This document shows positions 1 to 6,518 of a DNA stretch of 15,406 nt, piece after piece; the first letter of the stretch is position 1, and every line of letters begins with the position of its first letter. The position numbers and the translations under genes are program-made. Source of the DNA: Sedimentisphaerales bacterium (GTDB lineage: Bacteria > Planctomycetota > Phycisphaerae > Sedimentisphaerales > Anaerobacaceae); assembly GCA_016933985.1 (NCBI GenBank), contig JAFGTU010000434.1:1-15406 (forward strand), in the 5' to 3' direction. The notes beneath the pieces were generated by a model. That model worked only from the letters and a program-made list of their open reading frames with translations, was not told where the DNA came from and searched no databases.

Positions 1-2
1 CG

Positions 3-251
3 TTGGCAAGGGCCACACTCAAGCGCGTGGAGAAGACGAATCGGCAGATTGTCGAATATACCGATCCGACGGGTAAGGTAGTCGAAAAAGAACGATACGA
101 TATAAACATCGTTGAAGAGGAAGGCAGGAGCTTGGGCGGGATGATTACGGTGCTGACTGAGGCGGTCAAGGGCCTGAATGAGAAGGTCGAGGCCGTGCAA
201 GCGGAGAACGAAACACTCAAGGCTGAGATAGCTGCGCTCAAAGCCCAATGA
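3..251 (+). CDS. C-terminal fragment of a coiled-coil protein (5' end off the window)
   Basis: The frame is open from the window edge to TGA at 249-251, giving 82 residues if read from the TTG at position 3. No ribosome binding site can be seen, so the gene most likely begins upstream. The first half is polar with a Thr/Val/Glu-rich strand-like stretch. The second half, about residues 45-82, is a coiled coil with Leu/Val heptads (TEAVKGLNEKVEAVQ, then ENETLKAEIAALKAQ). A short sheet-like segment followed by a C-terminal coiled coil beginning 'LTEAVK' resembles the tail of S74-type intramolecular chaperone domains found at the end of trimeric fibre proteins. That is a resemblance only; the catalytic part would lie outside the window. 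It converges with the pilus ATPase gene about 100 bases downstream. Confidence 0.6.
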   Translation: MARATLKRVEKTNRQIVEYTDPTGKVVEKERYDINIVEEEGRSLGGMITVLTEAVKGLNEKVEAVQAENETLKAEIAALKAQ

Positions 252-353
252 TGCAGGGTGCGGGTTGCTCTGTTGAAAGGCCCAGGATTTGTTCATGGGG
301 AACGACGCTTTGAGATGCGCTGGGAACGACAGGTGGAGTATTGTTAGAGTGCA

Positions 354-1490
354 TTAGTCCTGCTGCATTGCGTCTGTGAAGGTCTTTAAGTTGTTGGCCC
401 ATTTTCTTGCTTCGAGCAGTTCCACTTTGTCCTGCTTTACGAGCATTGAGAGGTGCTTTTCGAGTGTAATCATTTTTTCATCGGGCCTGTTGCGGGTCTT
501 TGTCTGCAGTTGGGTGTACATCTGCTCGATTTTTCCGGTTCGAATCAGGTTTGCGGTGGCGTAGTTGTTGTTGAGGATTTCCATCGCAATGAGTCGGCCT
601 TTGCCGTCTTTTCTCGGGACGAGCTTCTGGCTGATGACGTACGCCAGTCCGAGGGATAGCTGATTTCGGACCTCAGCCTGGCGGCCGGCGGGGAAGTAAT
701 CGAGGATTCTTGTTATACTTCCCGTAGCGTCCCTCGTATGCAGGGTCGAGAAGACGAGGTGGCCGGTTTCCGCGGCCATCAGGGTCATCGCTATTGTCTC
801 CGGGTCTCTCATTTCGCCGACGAAGATAATGTCCGGGTCCTCGCGCAGCATCTCTCGCAGGCCCTGTAGGAAGCTCTTTACGTCTTTGCCGACCTCACGC
901 TGGGAGATGATCGACTGCTTTTGGCTAAGCAGATACTCAATCGGGTCCTCGATGGTTATGATTCTGGCGGCGCTTCTCTCGGCTATTCGGGTAATGAGCG
1001 AGGCGATCGTTGTTGATTTCCCGGCGCCGGTTACACCGGTGATAAGGACCAGGCCGTGCTTGCGCCCCACGATGTCTTCCCATGCGGTATTCGGGAAGCC
1101 GACCTCCTCGATTTTCGGGATGTCCAGCGACAGTGCGCGAATCGCCGCGGCCAGACCGTCGTTATCCACGAAGATATTGACCCGAAACTGGATGGATCCG
1201 AGGCGATATGAGCAATCGATGCTGCGCTGCGTATCGAGTTTCTGCAGTCTTTCTTCGGTTGTCAAGGGGTATATCAGCTTCTGTGCCACCTCTTGGGTAA
1301 CGGGGGGGCCCTTGAGCCTTACCAGGTCGCCGTCTATGCGATAGGTGGGCGGGGCGCCGACCTTAACGTGCAGGTCCGAGACACGCATAGCGCCGTGCTC
1401 CTGGAAGTAGGCCAGCAGGTCGAGGAGGCTGAACTCTCCGAGTCCCGCGGCATGATAGACCTTTGCTGAAGCAGAGTATTGCTCATTCAT
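354..1490 (-). CDS. pilT: Type IV pilus retraction ATPase (PilT/PilU family)
   Basis: This 378-residue protein is a hexameric secretion ATPase that powers pilus retraction from the cytoplasmic face of the inner membrane. The N-terminal domain carries the family signature SDLHVKVGAPP (38-48). The core has Walker A GVTGAGKST (152-160), an Asp box ITIEDPIEY (178-186), Walker B DPDIIFVGEMRDPET (218-232) and a His box GHLVFSTLHT (243-252). The C-terminal ATANLIRTGKIEQMYTQLQT (311-330) corresponds to the AIRNLIRE region that distinguishes retraction ATPases from assembly ATPases. Length is nearer to PilU (about 380) than PilT (about 345), so PilU is possible. The start at 1490 is followed by a well-formed domain; the Shine-Dalgarno is weak (GGTGG). 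No other pilus genes lie in the window. An uncharacterised small gene on the same strand lies 139 bases upstream. Confidence 0.93.
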   Translation of the reverse strand: MNEQYSASAKVYHAAGLGEFSLLDLLAYFQEHGAMRVSDLHVKVGAPPTYRIDGDLVRLKGPPVTQEVAQKLIYPLTTEERLQKLDTQRSIDCSYRLGSIQFRVNIFVDNDGLAAAIRALSLDIPKIEEVGFPNTAWEDIVGRKHGLVLITGVTGAGKSTTIASLITRIAERSAARIITIEDPIEYLLSQKQSIISQREVGKDVKSFLQGLREMLREDPDIIFVGEMRDPETIAMTLMAAETGHLVFSTLHTRDATGSITRILDYFPAGRQAEVRNQLSLGLAYVISQKLVPRKDGKGRLIAMEILNNNYATANLIRTGKIEQMYTQLQTKTRNRPDEKMITLEKHLSMLVKQDKVELLEARKWANNLKTFTDAMQQD

Positions 1491-1554
1491 CTACGACACC
1501 ACCGAAAATCAACGAAAAAAACGCGATTCATACTGTCTTGCTCTGATTTCCCAT

Positions 1555-1579
1555 ATATCGGCATAATCGCATATCGGCA
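1555..1579. repeat. Direct repeat ATATCGGCA x2 upstream of the pilus ATPase
   Basis: The 9-mer ATATCGGCA occurs at 1555-1563 and 1571-1579, a centre-to-centre distance of 16 bases, in the 139-base gap between the two minus-strand genes. Tandem half-sites at near one-and-a-half helical turns could be an operator for the pilus ATPase gene, but nothing identifies a regulator. The rest of the 1491-1629 gap shows no clear terminator or strong promoter. Confidence 0.3.
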
Positions 1580-1629
1580 CAAGCATTAGAAGCCAAAAAG
1601 GCGATTTTAGGGCCTGGGCTGCAACCGCG

Positions 1630-1911
1630 CTACCTTTTCTTATTATCGGCGATTAGCCAGTCCTGGAGGTTCTTCGCCAGGATTTGTGGGTCTTTGCATT
1701 CGATGATGTGCCGGATGATTGCAGGAGCGATTTTAAGCCTCAGCATCGCTTTTTCGGCCCTTTTCCAGAGCTGGCTCTTGCGGTCGGGCGTCTGGGCCAA
1801 ATAGAGCTCGCCGACCAGCTCGCTGAGCTTTGCGAGCATTATCGTATCAAGATGGGCGTAGTAGCCCGATATTACCGATTTTTGATGGTCTGAGAGGTCT
1901 TTTCCGGGCAT
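1630..1911 (-). CDS. Small helical protein of unknown function (93 aa)
   Basis: I do not recognise this family. The chosen ATG at 1909-1911 is preceded by AAGGA with a 7-base spacer, which fits better than the in-frame ATGs further upstream (up to 1980); a longer form would add an unconvincing Arg/Pro-rich leader. The product is 93 residues, predicted mostly alpha-helical and soluble, with no signal peptide or membrane segment. It starts with a charged segment (PGKDLSDHQKSVISGYYAHL), has an amphipathic helix around residues 21-40, a basic middle (DRKSQLWKRAEKAMLRLKI) and ends IADNKKR. One Cys lies near residue 72. It is read toward pilT and may share its transcript, but the 139-base gap makes that uncertain. 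The compact helical, basic make-up would suit a small adaptor or nucleic-acid-associated protein; this is speculation. Confidence 0.62.
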   Translation of the reverse strand: MPGKDLSDHQKSVISGYYAHLDTIMLAKLSELVGELYLAQTPDRKSQLWKRAEKAMLRLKIAPAIIRHIIECKDPQILAKNLQDWLIADNKKR

Positions 1912-2019
1912 TTCGGCATCCTTATTTCCACACATTCGCAGTGCCGGGCGTCTTGGCGATACGGCTAGAACTGTCAACAATACCGGAAGGTTTTACCGGG
2001 AGACTTGCGATAAATCAAG

Positions 2020-2045
2020 TCGCAGTTATTATTACTGCGATTTTT
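2020..2045 (+). terminator. Stem-loop followed by a T run
   Basis: TCGCAGT (2020-2026) pairs with ACTGCGA (2034-2040) around a 7-base loop, followed directly by TTTTT (2041-2045). On the plus strand this has the form of a short intrinsic terminator, but no plus-strand gene precedes it. It may insulate the lptD-like gene from upstream transcription, act as an attenuator if transcription starts further upstream, or be incidental. The stem has only four G-C pairs. Confidence 0.35.
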
Positions 2046-2069
2046 GCTGGCCTTGTGTGGATTGGCGGC

Positions 2070-2075
2070 TATAAT
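2070..2075 (+). promoter_or_regulatory. Candidate -10 box TATAAT for the lptD-like gene
   Basis: A perfect TATAAT lies 220 bases before the lptD-like ATG. The best -35 at 17-base spacing is CTGGCC (2047-2052), only a partial match to TTGACA, and there is no TG extension. If used, transcription would start near 2082 and the message would carry a leader of about 215 bases containing the three hairpins. Confidence 0.3.
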
Positions 2076-2105
2076 TTGCGGGAAGTACGGCTCGAAGGCC
2101 CCGCC

Positions 2106-2157
2106 AAGCCCCCAACTTTATGTTGGGGGGAGACTCGCAGGATGAACCTGGGGGCTT
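2106..2157 (+). repeat. Nested inverted repeat ending in the dispersed 20-mer (copy 1)
   Basis: CCCCCAAC (2109-2116) pairs with GTTGGGGG (2122-2129) around TTTAT, an 8-bp hairpin. The same left arm, as AAGCCCCC (2106-2113), is also a perfect complement of GGGGGCTT (2150-2157). The two pairings exclude each other. The last 20 bases (2138-2157, CAGGATGAACCTGGGGGCTT) recur exactly at 6471-6490 before the S41 protease gene. This could be a regulatory RNA switch or a REP-like dispersed palindrome. Confidence 0.6.
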
Positions 2158-2194
2158 ACGAGTATTTTGTCACGTGTAATTTTGTGCCTCAAAA

Positions 2195-2213
2195 CCTGCG
2201 GTAAGACCGTAGG
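2195..2213 (+). other. Hairpin in the lptD-like leader
   Basis: CCTGCGGT (2195-2202) pairs with ACCGTAGG (2206-2213) over a 3-base loop. All eight positions pair if one G-U wobble is allowed. No T run follows, so it is not an intrinsic terminator. Confidence 0.45.
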
Positions 2214-2214
2214 C

Positions 2215-2250
2215 TGAAAACTTGGCTCCACGCTTTGCGTGGGATTTTCA
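2215..2250 (+). other. Two-part hairpin near the lptD-like start
   Basis: CCACGC (2228-2233) pairs with GCGTGG (2237-2242) over a TTT loop. Outside it TGAAAA (2215-2220) can pair with TTTTCA (2245-2250), leaving an asymmetric internal loop of 7 versus 2 bases. It ends 45 bases before the ATG. It may belong to a folded leader. Confidence 0.4.
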
Positions 2251-2295
2251 CCAACAGATTCGAATTTGACAGAGTAGGAGATTATAAGAGCGAGA

Positions 2296-5259
2296 ATGCT
2301 ACGGAAGCTGCTGTACATTTTGATTCTTCTGACCGCAGCGTGCGGTCGGCTCTTGCGGGCGGAAGAGCCTGACAAAGCCGAGATACTTGCAGGGCAGGAC
2401 CTGCAAATCACCGGCGCATCGGTAGTCAGCCATCGGTTGAGCAGCGGGGAGCATATCCTTGTATTCAAGGACGGGTTGACGATGTCTATCGGCGCAAACC
2501 AATTCTCCAGCGGCAGCGCGGTGGTATGGCTCTATAGCAGACAAGAGGAATTCGTCGGCAAGGGCCGGGGCGGTTATACAGCAATAACGTACCTCGCCGA
2601 GGACATCTCGGTGCAAAAGGCCGCCACAGCCCTGACAACCGATCTGCACCAGGTCGCGACCAGGGACGGGCGGGGAATGGTCGTCTGGTTCACCGTGAGC
2701 GGGGAGGTGTTTGTTTCGGCGGACAAACGAGAGGTCGCAGATCCGCACGGCGGCGAGCTTTATACAAGAGCTGTTATTGCGCTGCGAGATGCCGGGGTGG
2801 GAGAGCAGATTGTCAAGGCTGCGAACTTGCCGGTTCCCAAGCCCCCTGAAAAAGTCGAAACCGTGAAGCCTGGGGTCGAAGAGGCCAACGAGCCGCCGAA
2901 GTTCCGATATCCGCCAAACATATCGCCGGCCGGCGACCAGCCTTTGAGATTCGAATCGACAAAGACGCCCGGCGTCGTAACGCTGATTAGCAGGTTTTAT
3001 TTGTGGCAGAAGCAGGATGAAAAGGGCGGTTTGCTGGAGCTGCAGGCGGACTACGCGGTTGTGTTCTTTTCCCTCGACCAGACGGACCCAAACAAGGAGC
3101 AGCCCAAGGCCGAAGATCTGCTGGCTATGGGCGCGGCCAAGGGCATTTACCTCTCCGGTGACGTCTTGATGACGAGGGGGCAGCGAACGATTCGTGCCGA
3201 CGAGCTCTATTACGACTTCGAGCAAAACAAGGCCATCGTTGAGAATGCCGAGATGAGGAATTTCATTCCCACCGAGGGCATCCCGATCTATATCCGCGCC
3301 AAAGAGCTAAGGCAGGTTGCGGAGAACAAGTTCAGCGCCGAGGATGTCACGGTAACCACGAGTGAATTCCATAAACCGCAGCTCTCGCTTGACGTAAAGA
3401 GCATGAGCATAACCGATACGACCCCTGCCGACGCGCAGGAGGGCGGCGTGACCAAGAGCAGCTATGACGCCCGGATGCGAGACGTTAATTTGAAGGTCTA
3501 TGACATGACGGTCCTGCATTTGGATCGTATGCGGAGCAACCTGGAAAGGCCCGATACGGCGCTCAAGAGCGGGCACTTCGGCCAGAACAGCCGGTGGGGG
3601 TATATGCTTGAGACGCGATGGTATCTTGCCAGAATTCTGGGTCTCCAGGAGCCCGAGGGCACCGACAGCACGCTTGCGGTGGACTATTACAGCAAGCGCG
3701 GCGTGGGAGTCGGCATAGAGGTCGAGTACGTGCGAGAGAACTACTTCGGAAGAGTCATCGGGTACGTGATCAACGACAAAGGCGAAGATCGGCTTGGCAG
3801 GAACGCGGCCCGCAAGAATCTTGAGCCTGATCGCGAGCTGCGCGGTCGGTTCCTCTGGCAGCACAGGCAGTACCTGCCGGACAACTGGCAGCTTACCGGC
3901 GAAATCGCCTATTTGTCCGATGAGAATTTCCTCGAGAGTTACTATCGCGGCGAGTTCAACGTGGGCAAACAGCAGGAGACCCTGCTGCATCTGAAGCGCA
4001 TCGAGGATAACTGGGGCCTCTCGTTCCTTTCCAAGGTGCGAATAAACGACTTCGTTAGCCAGCTTGAGGAGCTGCCTACGGTTGAGTTCCACCGGACGGG
4101 CCAATCATTTTTTAACGACCGTCTGACGTTCTACAGCGATAACCAAATCAGCCGGTTCCGGCAGCGTTACGCCTCATCCTCGCCGCCGGCAGGCCCACAG
4201 CAGTTCTTTACATTCGCGACGACGCGGAACGAGGTTGATATGCCGTTTTCTCTGGGCGCGGTGAAGGTGGTTCCATTTGTAGCGGGCACGGCGGCGTATG
4301 AAGACAGGATGGGATTCTACAGAGAGATCGACGGGACAACGGGCGCGCGTGAGGACGACGTTTTTTACGGCGAGACGGGTGTTCGCATTTCGCGGCAGCC
4401 GTGGTGGAGGGTGTATCCGGGCGCCAAGTCGCGATTGCTGGACGTGGACCAGTTGCGTCACATTGTGAGGCCGCATATAACAGCCGTTAGTTACCATGAG
4501 GGCGAATCGGTGATTGAGCAGCGCGATGTTGTTAACCTCGGGTTGTCTCAAAGGCTTCAAACCAAGCGCGGCACGGGTGAGCAGCGCCGAACGGTGGACT
4601 GGATGCGGCTCAATACGGATGTTACATTCGTCAACAACGACGGCAGCGCCTCGGCCGGCGCCGACCAGTTCATCTGGAACAAGCCGTTCATACCGATGGT
4701 TAATACCTCCAGTATGAACGTGCCGCAAAGAGACAGGCGCAGCAGCTCGATGTACGGCGTAAGGCGCGATTACGTCGGCGCCGATTATACGTGGCGAATC
4801 AGCGATACGACGGCAATACTGTCGGATATGAATTACGACCTGCAAAGCGGGGTCGTGCAGCAGTTCAATATTGGCTTCTCGCGTATGCGGTGGCCCGATT
4901 TGAGCTATTATGTGGGCAGCAGATACTTAAAACGCATTACTATAATGGACCCGAGTCCCCCTTATACGAAACTGCAGGAAGGCTCAAACGCATTTGTATT
5001 TGCGATTACCTACGTGCTCGACCCTCGATACACGGTTGTTTTCTCGCAGCAAATCGATTTTGACTACGGGGCAACGGTAGGCAGCGAAATCAGCCTGATA
5101 AGGCATTATCACAGGATGTACTGGGGCCTGACGTTCCGGGCGGACGAGTCGCTGGACGAACGGGGAATCGTATTCAGTATATGGCCGCAGGGTGTTTCAG
5201 ATCTTGGTATCGGGCCGAGGCGATATATGAATTTGGGGGACTCGGCAGGCGGTTATTAG
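2296..5259 (+). CDS. lptD: LptD/OstA-like outer-membrane assembly protein
   Basis: This 987-residue protein is most likely the outer-membrane beta-barrel that inserts lipopolysaccharide, or a related glycolipid, into the outer leaflet. A signal peptide (residues 1-22, hydrophobic LLYILILLTAAC, likely cut after LRA) leads into a periplasmic region. The clearest OstA/LptA-type segment is 283-320 (GIYLSGDVLMTRGQRTIRADELYYDF and onward), with a weaker similar stretch at 53-80 (HILVFKDGLTMSIGANQF). From about 430 to the end, alternating aromatic and polar strands typify a large barrel. Compared with E. coli LptD the pre-barrel part is long. The mature protein contains no cysteine, so the two disulfides of E. 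coli LptD cannot form. The C-terminus is Tyr rather than Phe. C16 could be read as a lipobox, but Thr at -3 argues against it. The Shine-Dalgarno is poor: AGGAG lies 15 bases from the ATG. Confidence 0.78.
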   Translation: MLRKLLYILILLTAACGRLLRAEEPDKAEILAGQDLQITGASVVSHRLSSGEHILVFKDGLTMSIGANQFSSGSAVVWLYSRQEEFVGKGRGGYTAITYLAEDISVQKAATALTTDLHQVATRDGRGMVVWFTVSGEVFVSADKREVADPHGGELYTRAVIALRDAGVGEQIVKAANLPVPKPPEKVETVKPGVEEANEPPKFRYPPNISPAGDQPLRFESTKTPGVVTLISRFYLWQKQDEKGGLLELQADYAVVFFSLDQTDPNKEQPKAEDLLAMGAAKGIYLSGDVLMTRGQRTIRADELYYDFEQNKAIVENAEMRNFIPTEGIPIYIRAKELRQVAENKFSAEDVTVTTSEFHKPQLSLDVKSMSITDTTPADAQEGGVTKSSYDARMRDVNLKVYDMTVLHLDRMRSNLERPDTALKSGHFGQNSRWGYMLETRWYLARILGLQEPEGTDSTLAVDYYSKRGVGVGIEVEYVRENYFGRVIGYVINDKGEDRLGRNAARKNLEPDRELRGRFLWQHRQYLPDNWQLTGEIAYLSDENFLESYYRGEFNVGKQQETLLHLKRIEDNWGLSFLSKVRINDFVSQLEELPTVEFHRTGQSFFNDRLTFYSDNQISRFRQRYASSSPPAGPQQFFTFATTRNEVDMPFSLGAVKVVPFVAGTAAYEDRMGFYREIDGTTGAREDDVFYGETGVRISRQPWWRVYPGAKSRLLDVDQLRHIVRPHITAVSYHEGESVIEQRDVVNLGLSQRLQTKRGTGEQRRTVDWMRLNTDVTFVNNDGSASAGADQFIWNKPFIPMVNTSSMNVPQRDRRSSSMYGVRRDYVGADYTWRISDTTAILSDMNYDLQSGVVQQFNIGFSRMRWPDLSYYVGSRYLKRITIMDPSPPYTKLQEGSNAFVFAITYVLDPRYTVVFSQQIDFDYGATVGSEISLIRHYHRMYWGLTFRADESLDERGIVFSIWPQGVSDLGIGPRRYMNLGDSAGGY

Positions 5260-5310
5260 CAGGCAATGAGGGTTTGCGGACAATCGCCGGGCGAATTCGC
5301 AGGACGGAGC

Positions 5311-5339
5311 TTGGCCGGAATCGCAGATTATGCTATGAT
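5311..5339 (+). promoter_or_regulatory. Candidate sigma-70 promoter with extended -10 for fba
   Basis: TTGGCC (5311-5316) and TATGAT (5334-5339) are separated by exactly 17 bases, and TGC directly before the -10 makes it an extended -10. Transcription would start near 5346, giving a 5' leader of about 140 bases. No terminator was seen between the lptD-like stop and this site. The rest of the 228-base gap (5260-5487) holds nothing else I can support. Confidence 0.5.
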
Positions 5340-5487
5340 GTAAGGCGTATGGCCGGCTGCCGCGGGATACAGTTGTAAAGTGAAAGCTTTATGCAGTCGA
5401 TTATGAATGAGTGATTGTTGTCTGGGGCATCGGGCCGGGGTAATTTTTCACTCTGGATATTTCTGAAAAGCAAAAGGAGATTGTTTT

Positions 5488-6432
5488 ATGGCGTTGGTCA
5501 ATACCAGAAAAATGTTTGAGATGGCCTACAAGAACGGCTATGCGGTCGGCGCATTTAATGTGAACAATATGGAGATAACACAGGGGATCATGGCCGCCGT
5601 GGCCGAGGAGAAGGCTCCCGTAATCCTGCAGGTCTCTCGCGGCGCCCGCGAATACGCCAAGAACAGCTATCTCAGGGCGATTATCGACGTGGTTGTGGCG
5701 GAGAATCCCGATATTCCCGTTGCGATAAATCTCGATCACGGCGACAACTTCGAGACGTGCAAGCAGTTCGTAGATGACGGTTTTACGTCGATAATGATTG
5801 ACGGGTCGCACCTGCCGTTCAAAGATAACATCGCAGTAACCAAGAAAGTCTGCGAATACGCCCATCCGCGCGAGGTTGTGGTGGAGGCCGAACTCGGGCA
5901 GCTCGGCGGCATTGAGGAAGACGTGGTCGGAGTTGAGGACGTCGCCAAGCACATAGCCGATCCGGACCAGGCGGTGGAATTTGTGGAGAAGAGCGGGTGT
6001 GATTCGCTGGCGGTGGCCTGCGGAACTAGCCACGGCGCATACAAGTTCAAGAGCGAGCCGAAGCTGGCCTTCGACGTTCTGCAGGAGATAGGCGAGAGGC
6101 TTCCGGGATTTCCGCTGGTGATGCACGGATCGAGCAGTGTCCTGAAGGAATTTGTCGATCTGATCAACAAGTACGGCGGTGCTATGCCCAATGCCATGGG
6201 CGTTCCGGAGGAGGCCGTCACCAAGGCTTCAAAAATGGCAATCTGCAAGGTGAATATCGACACGGACCTCCGCATGGCGCTGACGGCAAAGATCAGGCAG
6301 GTCTTCGCCGAGAAGCCGGGCGAATTCGATCCTCGCAAGTACCTGGGCCCGGGCAGGGAGGCCATCAAGGCAATGGTGAAACACAAGCTGCACGTGCTCG
6401 GATGTGCGGGCAAGGCTGCCGAGTGTTCCTGA
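5488..6432 (+). CDS. fba: Class II fructose-1,6-bisphosphate aldolase
   Basis: This is a zinc-dependent cytoplasmic aldolase that interconverts fructose 1,6-bisphosphate with dihydroxyacetone phosphate and glyceraldehyde 3-phosphate. Of 314 residues, the catalytic Asp83 and zinc ligand His84 lie in NLDHGDNFE. Further landmarks are Glu135 in EAELGQLGGIEED, His182 in GTSHGAYKFK, His213 in VMHGSSS, and NIDTD (256-260) for phosphate/substrate binding. Length and the EAELG/GTSHGA(Y/F)KFK pattern match class IIB FBA of the Helicobacter/Thermus type (about 307 aa). The paralogous tagatose-bisphosphate aldolases GatY/KbaY, about 285 aa, are a less likely alternative. The start is well supported: AAAGGAGA (5473-5480) lies 7 bases before the ATG. 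A likely own promoter precedes it, and a hairpin overlaps its stop codon. Confidence 0.95.
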   Translation: MALVNTRKMFEMAYKNGYAVGAFNVNNMEITQGIMAAVAEEKAPVILQVSRGAREYAKNSYLRAIIDVVVAENPDIPVAINLDHGDNFETCKQFVDDGFTSIMIDGSHLPFKDNIAVTKKVCEYAHPREVVVEAELGQLGGIEEDVVGVEDVAKHIADPDQAVEFVEKSGCDSLAVACGTSHGAYKFKSEPKLAFDVLQEIGERLPGFPLVMHGSSSVLKEFVDLINKYGGAMPNAMGVPEEAVTKASKMAICKVNIDTDLRMALTAKIRQVFAEKPGEFDPRKYLGPGREAIKAMVKHKLHVLGCAGKAAECS

Positions 6433-6452
6433 CAAAACGAGAGTTTGTCAGG
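6428..6452 (+). terminator. Hairpin overlapping the fba stop codon (no T run)
   Basis: CCTGACAAA (6428-6436) pairs perfectly with TTTGTCAGG (6444-6452) around a 7-base loop. The fba TGA stop (6430-6432) is inside the left arm. With no T run this is an unlikely intrinsic terminator and may instead protect the fba 3' end or be a processing site before the S41 protease. Confidence 0.4.
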
Positions 6453-6457
6453 CGAAC

Positions 6458-6490
6458 AGGGTTTGACCCTCAGGATGAACCTGGGGGCTT
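6458..6490 (+). repeat. Competing hairpins with the dispersed 20-mer (copy 2)
   Basis: AGGGT (6458-6462) can pair with ACCCT (6466-6470). Alternatively CCCTCAGG (6467-6474) pairs with CCTGGGGG (6480-6487) around the loop ATGAA, eight pairs including one U-G. The two share CCCT and exclude each other. The word CAGGATGAACCTGGGGGCTT (6471-6490) is identical to 2138-2157. It ends 15 bases before the Shine-Dalgarno of the S41 protease gene. Confidence 0.6.
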
Positions 6491-6518
6491 GGGATTTGGA
6501 TAGTTAAGGAGTCAATCT

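Larger units (their letters stand above)
1912..2295. other. Divergent, hairpin-rich intergenic region
   Basis: About 385 bases separate the divergent small-protein and lptD-like genes. I see no convincing coding sequence here. From left to right it contains a stem with T-run (2020-2045), a TATAAT box (2070-2075), a nested inverted repeat with the dispersed 20-mer (2106-2157), and hairpins at 2195-2213 and 2228-2242. All but the first lie between the possible -10 box and the lptD-like start, so they would be in its 5' leader. This could be a structured regulatory leader or debris of a small palindromic repeat element. Confidence 0.55.

Noticed and set aside
298..330. GGGAACGAC twice (298-306 and 322-330) between the converging first two genes.
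   Set aside because: Two short copies at 24-base spacing with no hairpin or T run; not enough to call a terminator or repeat element. The 252-353 gap otherwise shows nothing.
1830..2204. Plus-strand open frame of 124 codons spanning the start of the small protein and the intergenic repeats.
   Set aside because: It overlaps a minus-strand gene with a better ribosome binding site and runs through palindromic repeats; no domain or start signal supports it.
2266..2288. TTGACA (2266-2271) with TATAAG (2283-2288) as a promoter giving a nearly leaderless lptD message.
   Set aside because: The spacer is only 11 bases, too short for sigma-70; kept out of the features.
2299..3225. Open frame of 308 codons on the minus strand opposite the lptD-like gene (others at 3307-4104 and 4174-4845).
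   Set aside because: Antisense shadows of a GC-rich coding region: Arg/His/Pro/Leu-rich products without domains, and the plus-strand frame has signal peptide and family features.
5291..5300. Perfect palindrome GCGAATTCGC before fba as an operator.
   Set aside because: A lone 10-bp palindrome is common by chance at this composition, and it lies upstream of the candidate promoter without a second site.
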